A stretch of DNA of 64,000 nucleotides, from NCBI RefSeq assembly GCF_021502575.1, contig NZ_JAKFGN010000001.1:1674001-1738000 (forward strand). Reading direction: 5' to 3'. Below the pieces are notes generated by a model. It was not told the DNA's origin and did no database searches. It saw only the letters and a list, made by a program, of their open reading frames with translations. Below are positions 26,099 to 34,964 of this stretch, one piece after another. The DNA is from Bradyrhizobium sp. G127 (lineage in GTDB: Bacteria; Pseudomonadota; Alphaproteobacteria; Rhizobiales; Xanthobacteraceae). The translations under genes were made by a program, and so were the position numbers. Each line of letters starts with the position of its first letter. Position 1 is the stretch's first letter.

Positions 26099-27982
26099 AT
26101 GAGCTTCTACTTTGTTCAGTTCCTGACGGGTCTTGCGAGCGCGGCATCGCTGTTTCTCGTCGCCTCGGGTCTGTCGATTATCTTCGGCGTGACGCGCATC
26201 GTTAATTTCGCCCATGGCGCGTTCTACATGCTGGGCGCCTATGTCGCCTTCACGCTGACTGAGCGGTTATCCGGCGCGCTCGGCTTCTGGGGCGGCGTTG
26301 TTGCCGCGGCGTTCATCGTTGCGGTTCTTGGCGTGCTGGTGGAGATGGTGCTGCTGCGGCGAATCTATAAGTCGCCGGAACTGTTTCAGTTGCTGGCGAC
26401 CTTTGGATTGACATTGATGGTCGAGGACCTCGTGGTTCTGATCTGGGGGCCGGATGATCTGGTGGGCCGCCGCGCGCCCGGTTTCCGGGGGGCGGTGGAT
26501 TTCTTCGGCCAGAATATTCCAACCTACGATCTTTTTCTGATCGTGCTTGGCCCGGCGGTGCTCGGCGCGTTGTGGCTGCTGTTCCGCCGCACCCGGTGGG
26601 GTGTTCTGGTTCGCGCGGCGACGCAGGACCGCGATATGGTTGCTGCGCTCGGCGTCAACCAGAAGTGGCTGTTCACCAGCGTCTTCGCTGTCGGCGTGTT
26701 TCTCGCGGCACTTGGGGGAGCACTGCAAATCCCGCGTGACGCCGTGCATCATGCGATGGATCTGCGCATCATCGTCGACGTCTTTGTCGTCGTCGTGATC
26801 GGCGGCCTCGGAAGCATTACGGGGGCTTTCGTCGCAGCGGTGCTGGTCTCCGAACTCAATGCGTTCGGCATCCTGATCTTCCCGAAGATCTCCATCATCC
26901 TCGTGTTCCTGGTGATGGCCGCTGTTCTGATCGTGCGGCCATGGGGTCTGTTCGGCAAGCCCGAAGCCGCGGTGCGCAAGACGCCGGGCCTGACAGTTCG
27001 CCCATGGCGTCCGCTGACCACCAACGAGCGCTTTGGAGCGCTGGCAGCGCTGATCGTGGCAGCGGCGTTGCCGCTGGTCGGTGGCAACTATGCCCTGACT
27101 GTGGGCGCGGAAATTGCGATCTTCGTGATTTTTGCGGCGAGTTTGCATTTTTTGATGTCGGTTGGCGGACTGGCCTCATTTGGCCATGCGGCTTACTTCG
27201 GCCTCGGTGCTTATGGTGTTGCATTTCTGGCCAAGGCCGGGGGCCTGCCAATGATTGTGTGCCTGTTGCTGGGCCCTCTGCTTGGGCTGCTCGGCGCGGC
27301 AGTGTTCGGATTTTTCGCTGTTCAGCTGTCCGGCGTTTACTTTGCGATGCTGACGCTTGCTTTCGCTCAGATCGTCTGGTCGATTGCGTTCCAGTGGGTT
27401 GCGGTGACCGGGGGTGACAATGGAATTCTCGGCGTTTGGCCCGATGCCTGGGCGGCGGGGCCAACGCACTTCTACTGGTTGTCCCTTGGCATTGCGACGC
27501 TAGCCGTCGCGGCGCTTCGCGTCATCGTCTTCTCGCCGTTCGGTTATGCGTTGCGCGCAACGCGAGATTCCGGCTTGCGCAGCGAAGCCATCGGTATCGA
27601 CGGCAAGCGGATTCAATGGACGGCCTTTGTGATCGCCGGCACGGTCGCTGGCATCGGCGGTGCTTTGTTCGCGTATCTCAAGGGGAGTGTGTTCCCCGAT
27701 AGTCTTGGTATTTCGCTGTCCGTCGATGCACTGGTGATGGTGCTGCTCGGCGGCGTCGAGACGGTATCCGGCGCGGTCATCGGCGCGATCGTCTTCAAGG
27801 CGCTCAACATCTGGCTGGTCAGCCAGACCGACTGGTCCAAGCTTGTCCTTGGCGCGATCATTGTGCTGATTGTTGTCGCTTTCCCAAAGGGAATCGTTGG
27901 AATGCTGGAAACCATTCGCTGGCAGCGACGGTCATCTTCCAAACCCACCATTCTGGCATCGCGAATAGAGGGCGCAGAATGA
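26099..27982 (+). CDS. Fused HAAT ABC permease (LivH-LivM in one chain)
   Basis: A 627-residue membrane protein that joins both permeases. Residues about 1-290 are LivH-like (IFGVTRIVNFAHGAFYMLGAYV; TRWGVLVRAATQDRDMVAALGV). Residues about 310-627 are LivM-like (SVGGLASFGHAAYFGLGAYG; VTGGDNGILGVWP; FGYALRATRDSGLRSEAIGI). The transporter at 2482-4351 in the same window keeps these as separate genes, so the fusion is specific to this subfamily. No permease gene besides this one exists in the operon, so one chain probably forms the whole channel. Confidence 0.9.
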   Translation: MSFYFVQFLTGLASAASLFLVASGLSIIFGVTRIVNFAHGAFYMLGAYVAFTLTERLSGALGFWGGVVAAAFIVAVLGVLVEMVLLRRIYKSPELFQLLATFGLTLMVEDLVVLIWGPDDLVGRRAPGFRGAVDFFGQNIPTYDLFLIVLGPAVLGALWLLFRRTRWGVLVRAATQDRDMVAALGVNQKWLFTSVFAVGVFLAALGGALQIPRDAVHHAMDLRIIVDVFVVVVIGGLGSITGAFVAAVLVSELNAFGILIFPKISIILVFLVMAAVLIVRPWGLFGKPEAAVRKTPGLTVRPWRPLTTNERFGALAALIVAAALPLVGGNYALTVGAEIAIFVIFAASLHFLMSVGGLASFGHAAYFGLGAYGVAFLAKAGGLPMIVCLLLGPLLGLLGAAVFGFFAVQLSGVYFAMLTLAFAQIVWSIAFQWVAVTGGDNGILGVWPDAWAAGPTHFYWLSLGIATLAVAALRVIVFSPFGYALRATRDSGLRSEAIGIDGKRIQWTAFVIAGTVAGIGGALFAYLKGSVFPDSLGISLSVDALVMVLLGGVETVSGAVIGAIVFKALNIWLVSQTDWSKLVLGAIIVLIVVAFPKGIVGMLETIRWQRRSSSKPTILASRIEGAE

Positions 27983-28770
27983 GCGGCGCACCCACGCTTC
28001 TATCAGTCGAGGGGCTGACCAAGTCCTATGGCGGCGTGCATGCCGTGCGCGGCGTGTCCTTCTCGCTGGCGGCCGGCGAGATTCTTGCCCTGATCGGTCC
28101 CAACGGGGCGGGCAAGAGCACGTGTTTCGACATGTTGAATGGCCAGAATATTCCCGACAGTGGCCATATCAATCTGTTGGGCCGGGAAACCACCGGCCAG
28201 AAGCCGCGGGCCATCTGGCGGCTCGGTGTTGGGCGCACGTTTCAGATCACAGCGACATTCCCGACCATGACCGTGCGCGAGAATGTGCAGGTCCCTCTGG
28301 TGTCCTACAATTCCCAGCTTTTCAACATGTGGCGGTCGACGCCGGCCTATGCGTGCGCGGAGGCGGACCGCTTGCTCGACCTTGTTGGCATGAGCGGCTA
28401 TGCCGACCGTCCTTGTGGTGAACTGGCCTACGGCGACCTTAAGCGGCTTGAACTTGCCATCGCGCTCGCCAATCAGCCCAGGCTGCTTTTGATGGACGAA
28501 CCGACGGCGGGGATGGCGCCGCGTGAACGTGTTGAACTGATGCGTCTCACCGCGCGCATTGCACGAGAAAAATCCATCGGTGTTCTTTTCACGGAGCACG
28601 ATATGGATGTGGTGTTCGAGCATGCCGACCGCATTCTGGTGCTCAACCGCGGTACGCTAATCGCCGAAGGGTCGCCCGAGGAAGTCCGGCGTAATCCGCA
28701 GGTCCGCGCGATCTATCTGGGCGAAGGGCTGGTTTACGATGCACGGCATCGCGAGGGAGCATCGGCATGA
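27979..28770 (+). CDS. HAAT ABC transporter ATP-binding protein, LivG type
   Basis: A 263-residue ATPase: Walker A GPNGAGKST, LivG segment LGVGRTFQITATFPTMTVRENV, signature region ELAYGDLKRLELAIALA, Walker B LLLMDEPTAGMAP and H-loop EHDMDVVF. The start overlaps the permease stop as ATGA. It is the partner of the LivF-type ATPase that follows. Confidence 0.92.
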   Translation: MSGAPTLLSVEGLTKSYGGVHAVRGVSFSLAAGEILALIGPNGAGKSTCFDMLNGQNIPDSGHINLLGRETTGQKPRAIWRLGVGRTFQITATFPTMTVRENVQVPLVSYNSQLFNMWRSTPAYACAEADRLLDLVGMSGYADRPCGELAYGDLKRLELAIALANQPRLLLMDEPTAGMAPRERVELMRLTARIAREKSIGVLFTEHDMDVVFEHADRILVLNRGTLIAEGSPEEVRRNPQVRAIYLGEGLVYDARHREGASA

Positions 28771-29471
28771 AGCTCTCGGTTCAGGGGCTCAACAGCTATT
28801 ACGGCCCGGCTCATATCCTGTTCGATGTCGCGCTTGAAGTGGGCGAGGGTGAAGTGGTTGCGCTTCTCGGCCGAAACGGCGCGGGAAAATCAACGACATT
28901 CCGCTCCATTGTCGGTCTGGTCGAACAGCGCGAAGGCCAGATCATCTTCGAAGGACAGGATGTGTCGAACCAGCCGACCCACGCCATCGTACGCAACGGA
29001 CTCGGCTATGTACCCGAAGAACGCCGTATCTTCACAGATCTCACCGTTGAAGAGAACCTCGAAGTCGGCAGGCAGCCGCCGCGGTCCGGCGCGCCGCAAT
29101 GGACTCGCGAAAAGCTGTTCACTTTGTTTCCCAATCTTGCCGAGATGCGCGGCCGCATGGGCGGGCGGATGAGCGGCGGCGAGCAGCAGATGCTGACCAT
29201 CGCGCGGACCCTGATGGGCAACCCGTCGCTGGTGCTGCTCGACGAGCCGTCCGAAGGGTTGTCACCAAAGATTGTGGAGCAGATGGTGGATGCAATCCTG
29301 ACCATGAAGAAGGAAGGCGTCAGCATCATCGTGTCTGAGCAGAATCTTCATTTCGCGAATCTGATTTCGGACCGGGCCTACATTATCGAACGCGGGCGTA
29401 TCTGTTTCAGCGGCACCATGAGCGAACTTGAGGCGCGGCCGGACATTCGGGACGCTCATTTGGCCGTTTAA
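28767..29471 (+). CDS. HAAT ABC transporter ATP-binding protein, LivF type
   Basis: A 234-residue ATPase: GRNGAGKST, GLGYVPEERRIFTDLTVEENL, signature MSGGEQQMLTIAR, Walker B LVLLDEPSEGLSP and SEQN switch. It overlaps the LivG gene by four bases. The MarR regulator gene starts 57 bases later on the same strand. Confidence 0.92.
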   Translation: MKLSVQGLNSYYGPAHILFDVALEVGEGEVVALLGRNGAGKSTTFRSIVGLVEQREGQIIFEGQDVSNQPTHAIVRNGLGYVPEERRIFTDLTVEENLEVGRQPPRSGAPQWTREKLFTLFPNLAEMRGRMGGRMSGGEQQMLTIARTLMGNPSLVLLDEPSEGLSPKIVEQMVDAILTMKKEGVSIIVSEQNLHFANLISDRAYIIERGRICFSGTMSELEARPDIRDAHLAV

Positions 29472-29528
29472 GAGCCGTCTGCTTATGCGATATCTGCGAG
29501 ACAAAGAACGAGCGCCGGGGAAACAAGA

Positions 29529-30035
29529 ATGGCCAAAGCTGCTTTGAACAAGGCCGCCACCCATAACAAGGCTGTCGCTTCCAATAAAAATTCCCCGCCA
29601 AAGCGGGGCGTAAAGCCCTCAAAGCAATCTTATGTGCTGGAGGACCAGATCGGATTTATTTTGCGTCAGGTCTGGCAGCGCCATGCAACGATCTTTGCGA
29701 GGGAAATCGGCATCAACCTGACGCCGACGCAATGGGCGGCGCTGGCGAAGCTCACCGAGACCGGTCCGTGTTCGCAGAACCAGCTCGGACGTTTGACCGC
29801 GATGGATGTTGCCACCATCAAGGGCGTGATAGACCGGCTCACGGCGCGAGGACTGACGGAAACCAGTTCCGATCCGCAGGACGGTCGCCGGCTTCTGGTC
29901 AGCCTTACGCGTGCAGGGCAGACGATGGCTGAAAAAGCTGCTCCCAATGCACTCGCAATTTCGAAGGAAACGCTCGCGCCGCTCGATGCGAAGGAGCGCG
30001 AGACGTTTATGGCCCTGCTGAGCAAGCTGCGCTGA
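29529..30035 (+). CDS. MarR-family regulator resembling NicR
   Basis: A 168-residue regulator with a Lys/Ala/Asn-rich N-terminal extension of about 35 residues. A winged helix-turn-helix follows: LTPTQWAALAKLTETGPCSQNQLGRLTAMDVATIKGVIDRL in short form, wing SDPQDGRRLLVSLT. The arrangement QIGFILRQVWQRHATIF plus LTPTQ is characteristic of the NicR/HdnoR/BadR group, which respond to aromatic or N-heterocyclic acids. It probably represses nicAB, hnr and ena through the TTYGTATACRAA-type sites and releases them on binding nicotinate or 6-hydroxynicotinate. It converges head-on with ena with no gap. Confidence 0.85.
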   Translation: MAKAALNKAATHNKAVASNKNSPPKRGVKPSKQSYVLEDQIGFILRQVWQRHATIFAREIGINLTPTQWAALAKLTETGPCSQNQLGRLTAMDVATIKGVIDRLTARGLTETSSDPQDGRRLLVSLTRAGQTMAEKAAPNALAISKETLAPLDAKERETFMALLSKLR

Positions 30036-31235
30036 TCAGTGAGCCACGATCTCCGGCACCTTGGTCGCCGGTGGTGTGTTGCGGCTGCGCTGGGTCCGGA
30101 CAATGCCGTCGATAATGGCCATGCCAATGCCCGGTAAGTCGCCGAGCTGAACGCTGTCGAGAAGATTTTTGCCGGCGGAATGTTGCGCCTTGTCCATAAT
30201 GACAAAATCGGCAGCGCGACCAACTTCAATAATTCCGCAATCCAGCGCACGCATCCGCGCGGTGTTACCGGTCGCGAAACAGAACGCAACTTCTGCCGGA
30301 ACATCGCCGAGTGACGACAGCAGCGACACCATACGCAGGATGCCGAGCGGCTGCACTCCGGAGCCCGCCGGGGCATCGGTGCCGAGAATGACGCGGTTAA
30401 GTTCGCCCATTTCCCGGGCGATGCGAAGCGTATAAAGCGCGGCGCGCTCGTTTCCGTTATGCACCAGTTCGAGGCCGCGCTTGCAGCCTTCGCAGATGCA
30501 GCGGATTTGTCCGTCGGGCAGAGCGGTGTGGCCACCGTTGATGTGGCCGACAATATCGGTGTCCGCTTCGAGCACCACATCGGCATCGATCAGGCCGGAT
30601 CCGGGGATCGACGGCCCGCCGGTGTGAATGGTGCTGTTCATGCCGTATTTGCGTGCCCACGCCACCATCTTGCGCGCGGTGGGACCGTCCTTGACGCTTC
30701 CGAGTCCGACCTCGCCGAGCCATCGGACACCGGCTGTTGCCATCTCCTTGAAGTCTTCTTCGGTCATGCCGTGTTCGATCACCGGCGCACCGGCGTGAAC
30801 CTTGACGCCACCGGGACGCAGGTTGTCGAACGCGCGCTGGGCGAAGATCGCCATCGCCTTAAGGCCAACCACGTCCTTCGGACGGCCGGGCATGTGAACC
30901 TCGCCCGCCGAAATCATCGTGGTGACACCGCCGTTCAGGAAACTGTCGATCCAGCCGATCTGGTTCTGCCGCGGCGTCCAGTCGCCGGCGACCGGGTGAA
31001 CGTGGCTGTCGATCAGGCCGGGGGTCACGGTCGTTCCGTTGGCCTCGATGATCGTGGTAGCACCTTCGGTATCGATGTCCTTGGCGCGTCCGATGGCGGT
31101 GATCCTGCCGTTCTCAGCGACGATGGTGTCGGCATCCAGAATCGGCTTTTCCAGCGCCCCGCTCAGGATCAGGCCGATGTTGCGGATCACCAGCTTGGTC
31201 GGGCCGGTGCTGCGTTGGGGCGCATCGTGAGACAT
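30036..31235 (-). CDS. ena: Enamidase (amidohydrolase superfamily)
   Basis: A 399-residue amidohydrolase resembling enamidase of E. barkeri (EC 3.5.2.18), which opens 1,4,5,6-tetrahydro-6-oxonicotinate to 2-formylglutarate and ammonia. Metal-site segments are TPGLIDSHVHP, the His-containing HTGGPSIPGSG and VGHINGGHTA, and the Asp of ILGTDAPAGSG; the Fe-Zn centre is known from the E. barkeri enzyme. The C-terminus RSRNTPPA also matches that family. The ATG at 31235 has AAGGAAG before it and is preferred to an upstream in-frame start at 31280. Confidence 0.87.
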   Translation of the reverse strand: MSHDAPQRSTGPTKLVIRNIGLILSGALEKPILDADTIVAENGRITAIGRAKDIDTEGATTIIEANGTTVTPGLIDSHVHPVAGDWTPRQNQIGWIDSFLNGGVTTMISAGEVHMPGRPKDVVGLKAMAIFAQRAFDNLRPGGVKVHAGAPVIEHGMTEEDFKEMATAGVRWLGEVGLGSVKDGPTARKMVAWARKYGMNSTIHTGGPSIPGSGLIDADVVLEADTDIVGHINGGHTALPDGQIRCICEGCKRGLELVHNGNERAALYTLRIAREMGELNRVILGTDAPAGSGVQPLGILRMVSLLSSLGDVPAEVAFCFATGNTARMRALDCGIIEVGRAADFVIMDKAQHSAGKNLLDSVQLGDLPGIGMAIIDGIVRTQRSRNTPPATKVPEIVAH

Positions 31236-31317
31236 GCATGCTTCCTTCTTGTCGCTGCCTGAACTATCGGCACTTCCCAACTTGAGCGCGCCTTGACCGA
31301 AGGATCAAGCCGGATTA

Positions 31318-31337
31318 TTCATTAGTACACAAATGAA
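31318..31337. promoter_or_regulatory. Imperfect palindrome in the ena-fpr divergent promoter
   Basis: TTCATTAGTACACAAATGAA has matching outer arms TTCATT/AATGAA around a centre resembling the TTYGTATACRAA sites found before nicA and hnr. It lies 83 bases from the ena start and 72 from the fpr start, so a NicR-like protein bound here could control both. Confidence 0.5.
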
Positions 31338-31408
31338 TTGGCGAGACAATCTCGTCCTCGCATTTTTGTTTTTGACACTTCGTTGGCCCTTCAACCGGAT
31401 CGAGCGGA

Positions 31409-32182
31409 ATGAGCAATTTCAATCAGGAAAGTGTTCTCAGCGTCCACCACTGGACCGATACGTTGTTCAGCTTCACCACAACCCGCGATCCGTCGTTTCG
31501 CTTCCGCAACGGCGAGTTCACCATGATCGGCCTCAAGGTCGGCGAGAAACCGCTGCTGCGCGCCTACAGCGTGGCGAGCGCCAATTACGAGGACCGGCTG
31601 GAATTCTTCTCGATCAAGGTGCCGAACGGGCCGCTGACCTCGCGCCTCCAGCACCTGAAGGAAGGGGATGCGATCATCGTCGGCCGCAAGGCGACCGGCA
31701 CGCTGGTCATTGACAATCTCAGGAACGGCCGGAATCTCTATCTGATCGGCACGGGAACAGGGCTCGCGCCGTTCCTGAGTGTCATCAAGGATCCGGAAAC
31801 CTACGACCGATTCGAGAAGGTCGTGCTGCTGCACGGCTGCCGTCACGTCAGGGAATTAGCGTATGGTGAGATGATTACTGAAAAGCTTCCGAACGACGAT
31901 CTGATCGGCGGACTGGTCCGCAACCAGTTGATCTACTATCCGACGGTGACGCGCGATCCGTTCCGCAATCGCGGCCGGATCACCGACCTGATGACGTCAG
32001 GCAAGCTGTTCAGCGATATAGCTCTTGCGCCGCTCAAGGCCGCGCATGATCGTGTCATGATCTGCGGCAGTCCGGCGCTGTTGCAGGACACGCGCGCGCT
32101 GCTGCTCGACAAGGGTTTCGTCGAAGGCAATCACGGCGAGCCGGGAGAATTCGTGGTCGAAAAGGCATTCGCCGAGCGCTGA
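31409..32182 (+). CDS. fpr: Ferredoxin-NADP+ reductase
   Basis: A 257-residue FAD enzyme of the bacterial Fpr class. FAD binding: RAYSVASANYEDRLEF; NADP-binding region GTGTGLAPFLSVIKDPE; C-terminal short form ending VVEKAFAER, typical of subclass I rhizobial Fpr. It exchanges electrons between NADPH and ferredoxin or flavodoxin in the cytoplasm. It is divergent from ena and could supply reduced ferredoxin for Hnr, but Fpr is also a housekeeping oxidative-stress enzyme. It converges with the Nit1 cluster 16 bases away. Confidence 0.92.
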   Translation: MSNFNQESVLSVHHWTDTLFSFTTTRDPSFRFRNGEFTMIGLKVGEKPLLRAYSVASANYEDRLEFFSIKVPNGPLTSRLQHLKEGDAIIVGRKATGTLVIDNLRNGRNLYLIGTGTGLAPFLSVIKDPETYDRFEKVVLLHGCRHVRELAYGEMITEKLPNDDLIGGLVRNQLIYYPTVTRDPFRNRGRITDLMTSGKLFSDIALAPLKAAHDRVMICGSPALLQDTRALLLDKGFVEGNHGEPGEFVVEKAFAER

Positions 32183-32198
32183 CGCTTTCGGAAATAGT

Positions 32199-33494
32199 CT
32201 AGGCTGCACTTTCTACATAAGTGACGGGGGTGGGACGGTCGACCGTCTCGCGTTTTTCGTTTCTCTGGACGATGGCCGTCGCGAGATACTCTGCATCGCG
32301 GCCGACGCCGATAAACCGGCCGGATCCCCACGTATAAAGCCACGGCAGGCCCAGGACATACGCGCCATCGGCCGAGGTGATGCCGCGCTTGTGCGTCGGA
32401 TAGCCTGCGCCGTCGAACATCGGAAGCTCGACCCATGACCAGTCCGACTGGAATCCGGTGGTCCAGATGATGCTCTTTATATTGGAGTTGGCGAGGTCGA
32501 GGGCGGTGGGCGTGGCCGAGGGCTGCCACACAGGATCGTAGTGAACGCCTGCCGGCGCTTCGATACCTGCTTTAGCGATATGATCATCGATCAGGCCGCA
32601 GATACCGTTGTAGACGCGGTCGGCGTTATCGAGGTTTGTGGCGAGATCATTGCCGAATTTAAGAACGCCTTTCTCAATGTTGTTCAGGCGGCCGTAAAGC
32701 CTCATTCCTTCTAGGGCGAATTTGCGTAGGTCGATGTCACGCCCGCCATCGCGCCCGGTGAGATAATGATTGGCGTTCTTGCGAACCTTCTCTTTCAGCG
32801 AATGCTTATCGACCGGCAGATCGTACTGGCCAAGGTCATCGAGCCATTCCACCGCATCGCGGCCACGGTAGACACGTGGACAGCGCGGCGCGCTGCCTAC
32901 CGCAAGGTGAACCTGATGGCCGGCAAGATGCAGGTCCTCCGCGATCTGGCAACCGGACTGGCCGCTGCCGACCACCAGGATGTCGCCGGCTGGAAGCTGG
33001 TCGGGATTGCGGTACGAGGATGAGTGAATTTGAGTGATGGATGAATCGATCCGTTCCGCCATGCGCGGAATGTTCGGAATGTGATAGCCGCCGACGGCAA
33101 GCACGATCTGATCCGCGCTCAGCTCCCCCGATGTCGTTGTCAGCAGGAAGCGGCCATCGTCCTCCCGTTTCAGCCGTGTGACGGCGACGCCTTCGCGGAC
33201 GGGGGCTGCGATTTTCTTTGCGTAGTTTTCGACATACGCGACGATGTCATCGCGCAGCATGAAGCCCTTTGGATCGTTGCCCGGATAGGAAAATCCTGGC
33301 AATTGGCACTGCCAGTTGGGGGTCACGAGACAAAACGCATCCCAGCGTTGAGTCTTCCACGCGTGCGCGATGGTGTTCTTCTCGATGACGACATGGTCGA
33401 TATTGTTGCGGCTGAGATGATAGCTCATTGCAAGGCCGGCCTGCCCCCCACCGATCACGATGACTGGGTAATGCTGTTTGGGGGAAAGCGACAT
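32199..33494 (-). CDS. MSMEG_0569-family flavin-dependent oxidoreductase of the Nit1 cluster
   Basis: A 431-residue flavoprotein. It has an FAD-binding Rossmann motif (VIVIGGGQAGLAMSYHL) at the N-terminus and a second dinucleotide fold (ILVVGSGQSGCQIAEDL) near residue 170, as in flavin-containing monooxygenases. It is the last gene of the eight-gene minus-strand cluster; in Pseudomonas Nit1C clusters the homologous NitH-type flavoprotein is associated with growth on cyanide. The substrate is unknown. Confidence 0.88.
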   Translation of the reverse strand: MSLSPKQHYPVIVIGGGQAGLAMSYHLSRNNIDHVVIEKNTIAHAWKTQRWDAFCLVTPNWQCQLPGFSYPGNDPKGFMLRDDIVAYVENYAKKIAAPVREGVAVTRLKREDDGRFLLTTTSGELSADQIVLAVGGYHIPNIPRMAERIDSSITQIHSSSYRNPDQLPAGDILVVGSGQSGCQIAEDLHLAGHQVHLAVGSAPRCPRVYRGRDAVEWLDDLGQYDLPVDKHSLKEKVRKNANHYLTGRDGGRDIDLRKFALEGMRLYGRLNNIEKGVLKFGNDLATNLDNADRVYNGICGLIDDHIAKAGIEAPAGVHYDPVWQPSATPTALDLANSNIKSIIWTTGFQSDWSWVELPMFDGAGYPTHKRGITSADGAYVLGLPWLYTWGSGRFIGVGRDAEYLATAIVQRNEKRETVDRPTPVTYVESAA

Positions 33495-33517
33495 GGCTGG
33501 TTCCTTGTGACCCGGTG

Positions 33518-33805
33518 TTATTCTACAAAAGCGATGACGGTGACGCGTTCGCCCGATTTGGTGCCGAACCGCTGTGCGGAAATCTCGATGCGCGCAAGCT
33601 GACCAAGCGCGAGTGAGCAGGGTGTGCCGTATTTCTCACGCACACGTTCGCTCGCGATCATGAGCGCCGTGCGGCTGCGCGCGACAAAGTCGGGAAGCGG
33701 ATAGGTTTCGCCTGGGACAAAGTAGTCCTTGATGACGAGTGATGGCGAATAGCAGGTCTCGTCCGCGCCGTCCGGCCAGCGGATCTGGAAGCGCATCTCA
33801 GGCAT
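33518..33805 (-). CDS. MSMEG_0570-family small protein of the Nit1 cluster
   Basis: A 95-residue protein: MPEMRFQIRWPDGADETCYSPS in short form, then IKDYFVPGETYPLPDFVARSRTAL and SERVREKYG. This family is annotated only as a nitrogen-starvation response protein and occurs almost only beside Nit1 nitrilases. The ATG at 33805 has GGAGATGC upstream; longer frames to 33988 lie inside the glycosyltransferase gene. The two genes overlap by eight bases. Confidence 0.85.
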   Translation of the reverse strand: MPEMRFQIRWPDGADETCYSPSLVIKDYFVPGETYPLPDFVARSRTALMIASERVREKYGTPCSLALGQLARIEISAQRFGTKSGERVTVIAFVE

Positions 33806-34964
33806 GGTGCATCTCCTGCATCCGGACGTAGACGGGTAGATGAGCGCGTGCTGTCCGCGGCCAGTCATGACGGCGCGCAACTCTGTATCCCTTGGCTGAT
33901 AACAGCGAGCGGAGCGGCTCGGCGAGTACCGTCGCCATCGCGTTGGCGATCGATCCAATGCTGTGTGGATCGCACCAGACGACCTCATCGTCTGTGAGAT
34001 ATTCAGTAAACGGCGGGATATGCGACGCGATCACCGGCAGGCCGCTGGCCATTGCTTCCAGCACGACAAGGCCGAAGCCTTCGCGGACCGAGGCGAACAC
34101 CAGCGTATCCGCCAGCCGATAGAGCGAAGGCATATCCACGTCCGCCAGCACGCCGGCGTGGATCACTGCGCCAGAGGGCAGACCTGAATTGTCCAGCGCA
34201 GCCTGGAACTGGCGGTGATATGTCCTGTGGTCGAGCACCGATGCGCCGCCGGCAATCACGAGCTGTGCCGAAGGCCGGATAGAGCGCAATTGCCTGAAAG
34301 CCTCGAATATCCGGAGTGAGTTCTTGCGTTCTTCGACGCCGCCAATGCACAACATGACAGGGCTGCCGCGAACTCCGAGACGATCACATAGCGCGGCGTC
34401 GCGCGCTGACGGCTTTGACGAAAACCGTGATATATCGACGCCGTTGCCGACCACGGTGGCGGCTTTGGAAAATTCGGCGGCAACGCGATCCGCCCACATC
34501 TGGCTCACGACGAATAGCTGATCCGCGGCGGCAATCGAACGATGCTGCAACGCTTGCAGGCGAGGGTCGTCGAAGCTGTCCATGTGATGCACCGTGCGGG
34601 CGAAGCCATGAATGAGCCCGCGCTGCTTCAACGTTGTCAGCGCATTCCCGGAGATCCCATCCTGGGCGTGAAAGACATCGAAACGGCGATGAGCCGGACT
34701 TTCGAAGTAGCTCACATAGTCGGTGACGCGCGTCTCGACCATCGATGTGACGTTGCTACCCGTCGGAGATGCCGGAACCGAAATAGCCGGTGTTTCAGTC
34801 TTGCGGAAGAAACCCTTGCCGCTTGGGTCTGGCGCATGAACGACGGCTGTATGCCCAAGCTGAGTCAACGCATCGGCGAGTTCGAGCGCGTGAATTACGC
34901 CGCCTCGCGCGTTCGTGGAATGGGTAAGAATCGCGATGCGAAGATTGGACACAGGACTGGTCAT
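33798..34964 (-). CDS. MSMEG_0565-family glycosyltransferase (GT4 type)
   Basis: A 388-residue GT-B glycosyltransferase. The N-terminal acceptor domain begins LRIAILTHSTNARGGVIHALELA; the nucleotide-sugar domain contains PVMLCIGGVEERKNSLRIFEAF and the E-x7-E motif in EGFGLVVLEAMASGLPVIAS. The start overlaps the preceding stop (ATGA). The presence of a glycosyltransferase suggests that the cluster makes a modified small molecule rather than only hydrolysing a nitrile; this is inference. Confidence 0.87.
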   Translation of the reverse strand: MTSPVSNLRIAILTHSTNARGGVIHALELADALTQLGHTAVVHAPDPSGKGFFRKTETPAISVPASPTGSNVTSMVETRVTDYVSYFESPAHRRFDVFHAQDGISGNALTTLKQRGLIHGFARTVHHMDSFDDPRLQALQHRSIAAADQLFVVSQMWADRVAAEFSKAATVVGNGVDISRFSSKPSARDAALCDRLGVRGSPVMLCIGGVEERKNSLRIFEAFRQLRSIRPSAQLVIAGGASVLDHRTYHRQFQAALDNSGLPSGAVIHAGVLADVDMPSLYRLADTLVFASVREGFGLVVLEAMASGLPVIASHIPPFTEYLTDDEVVWCDPHSIGSIANAMATVLAEPLRSLLSAKGYRVARRHDWPRTARAHLPVYVRMQEMHHA

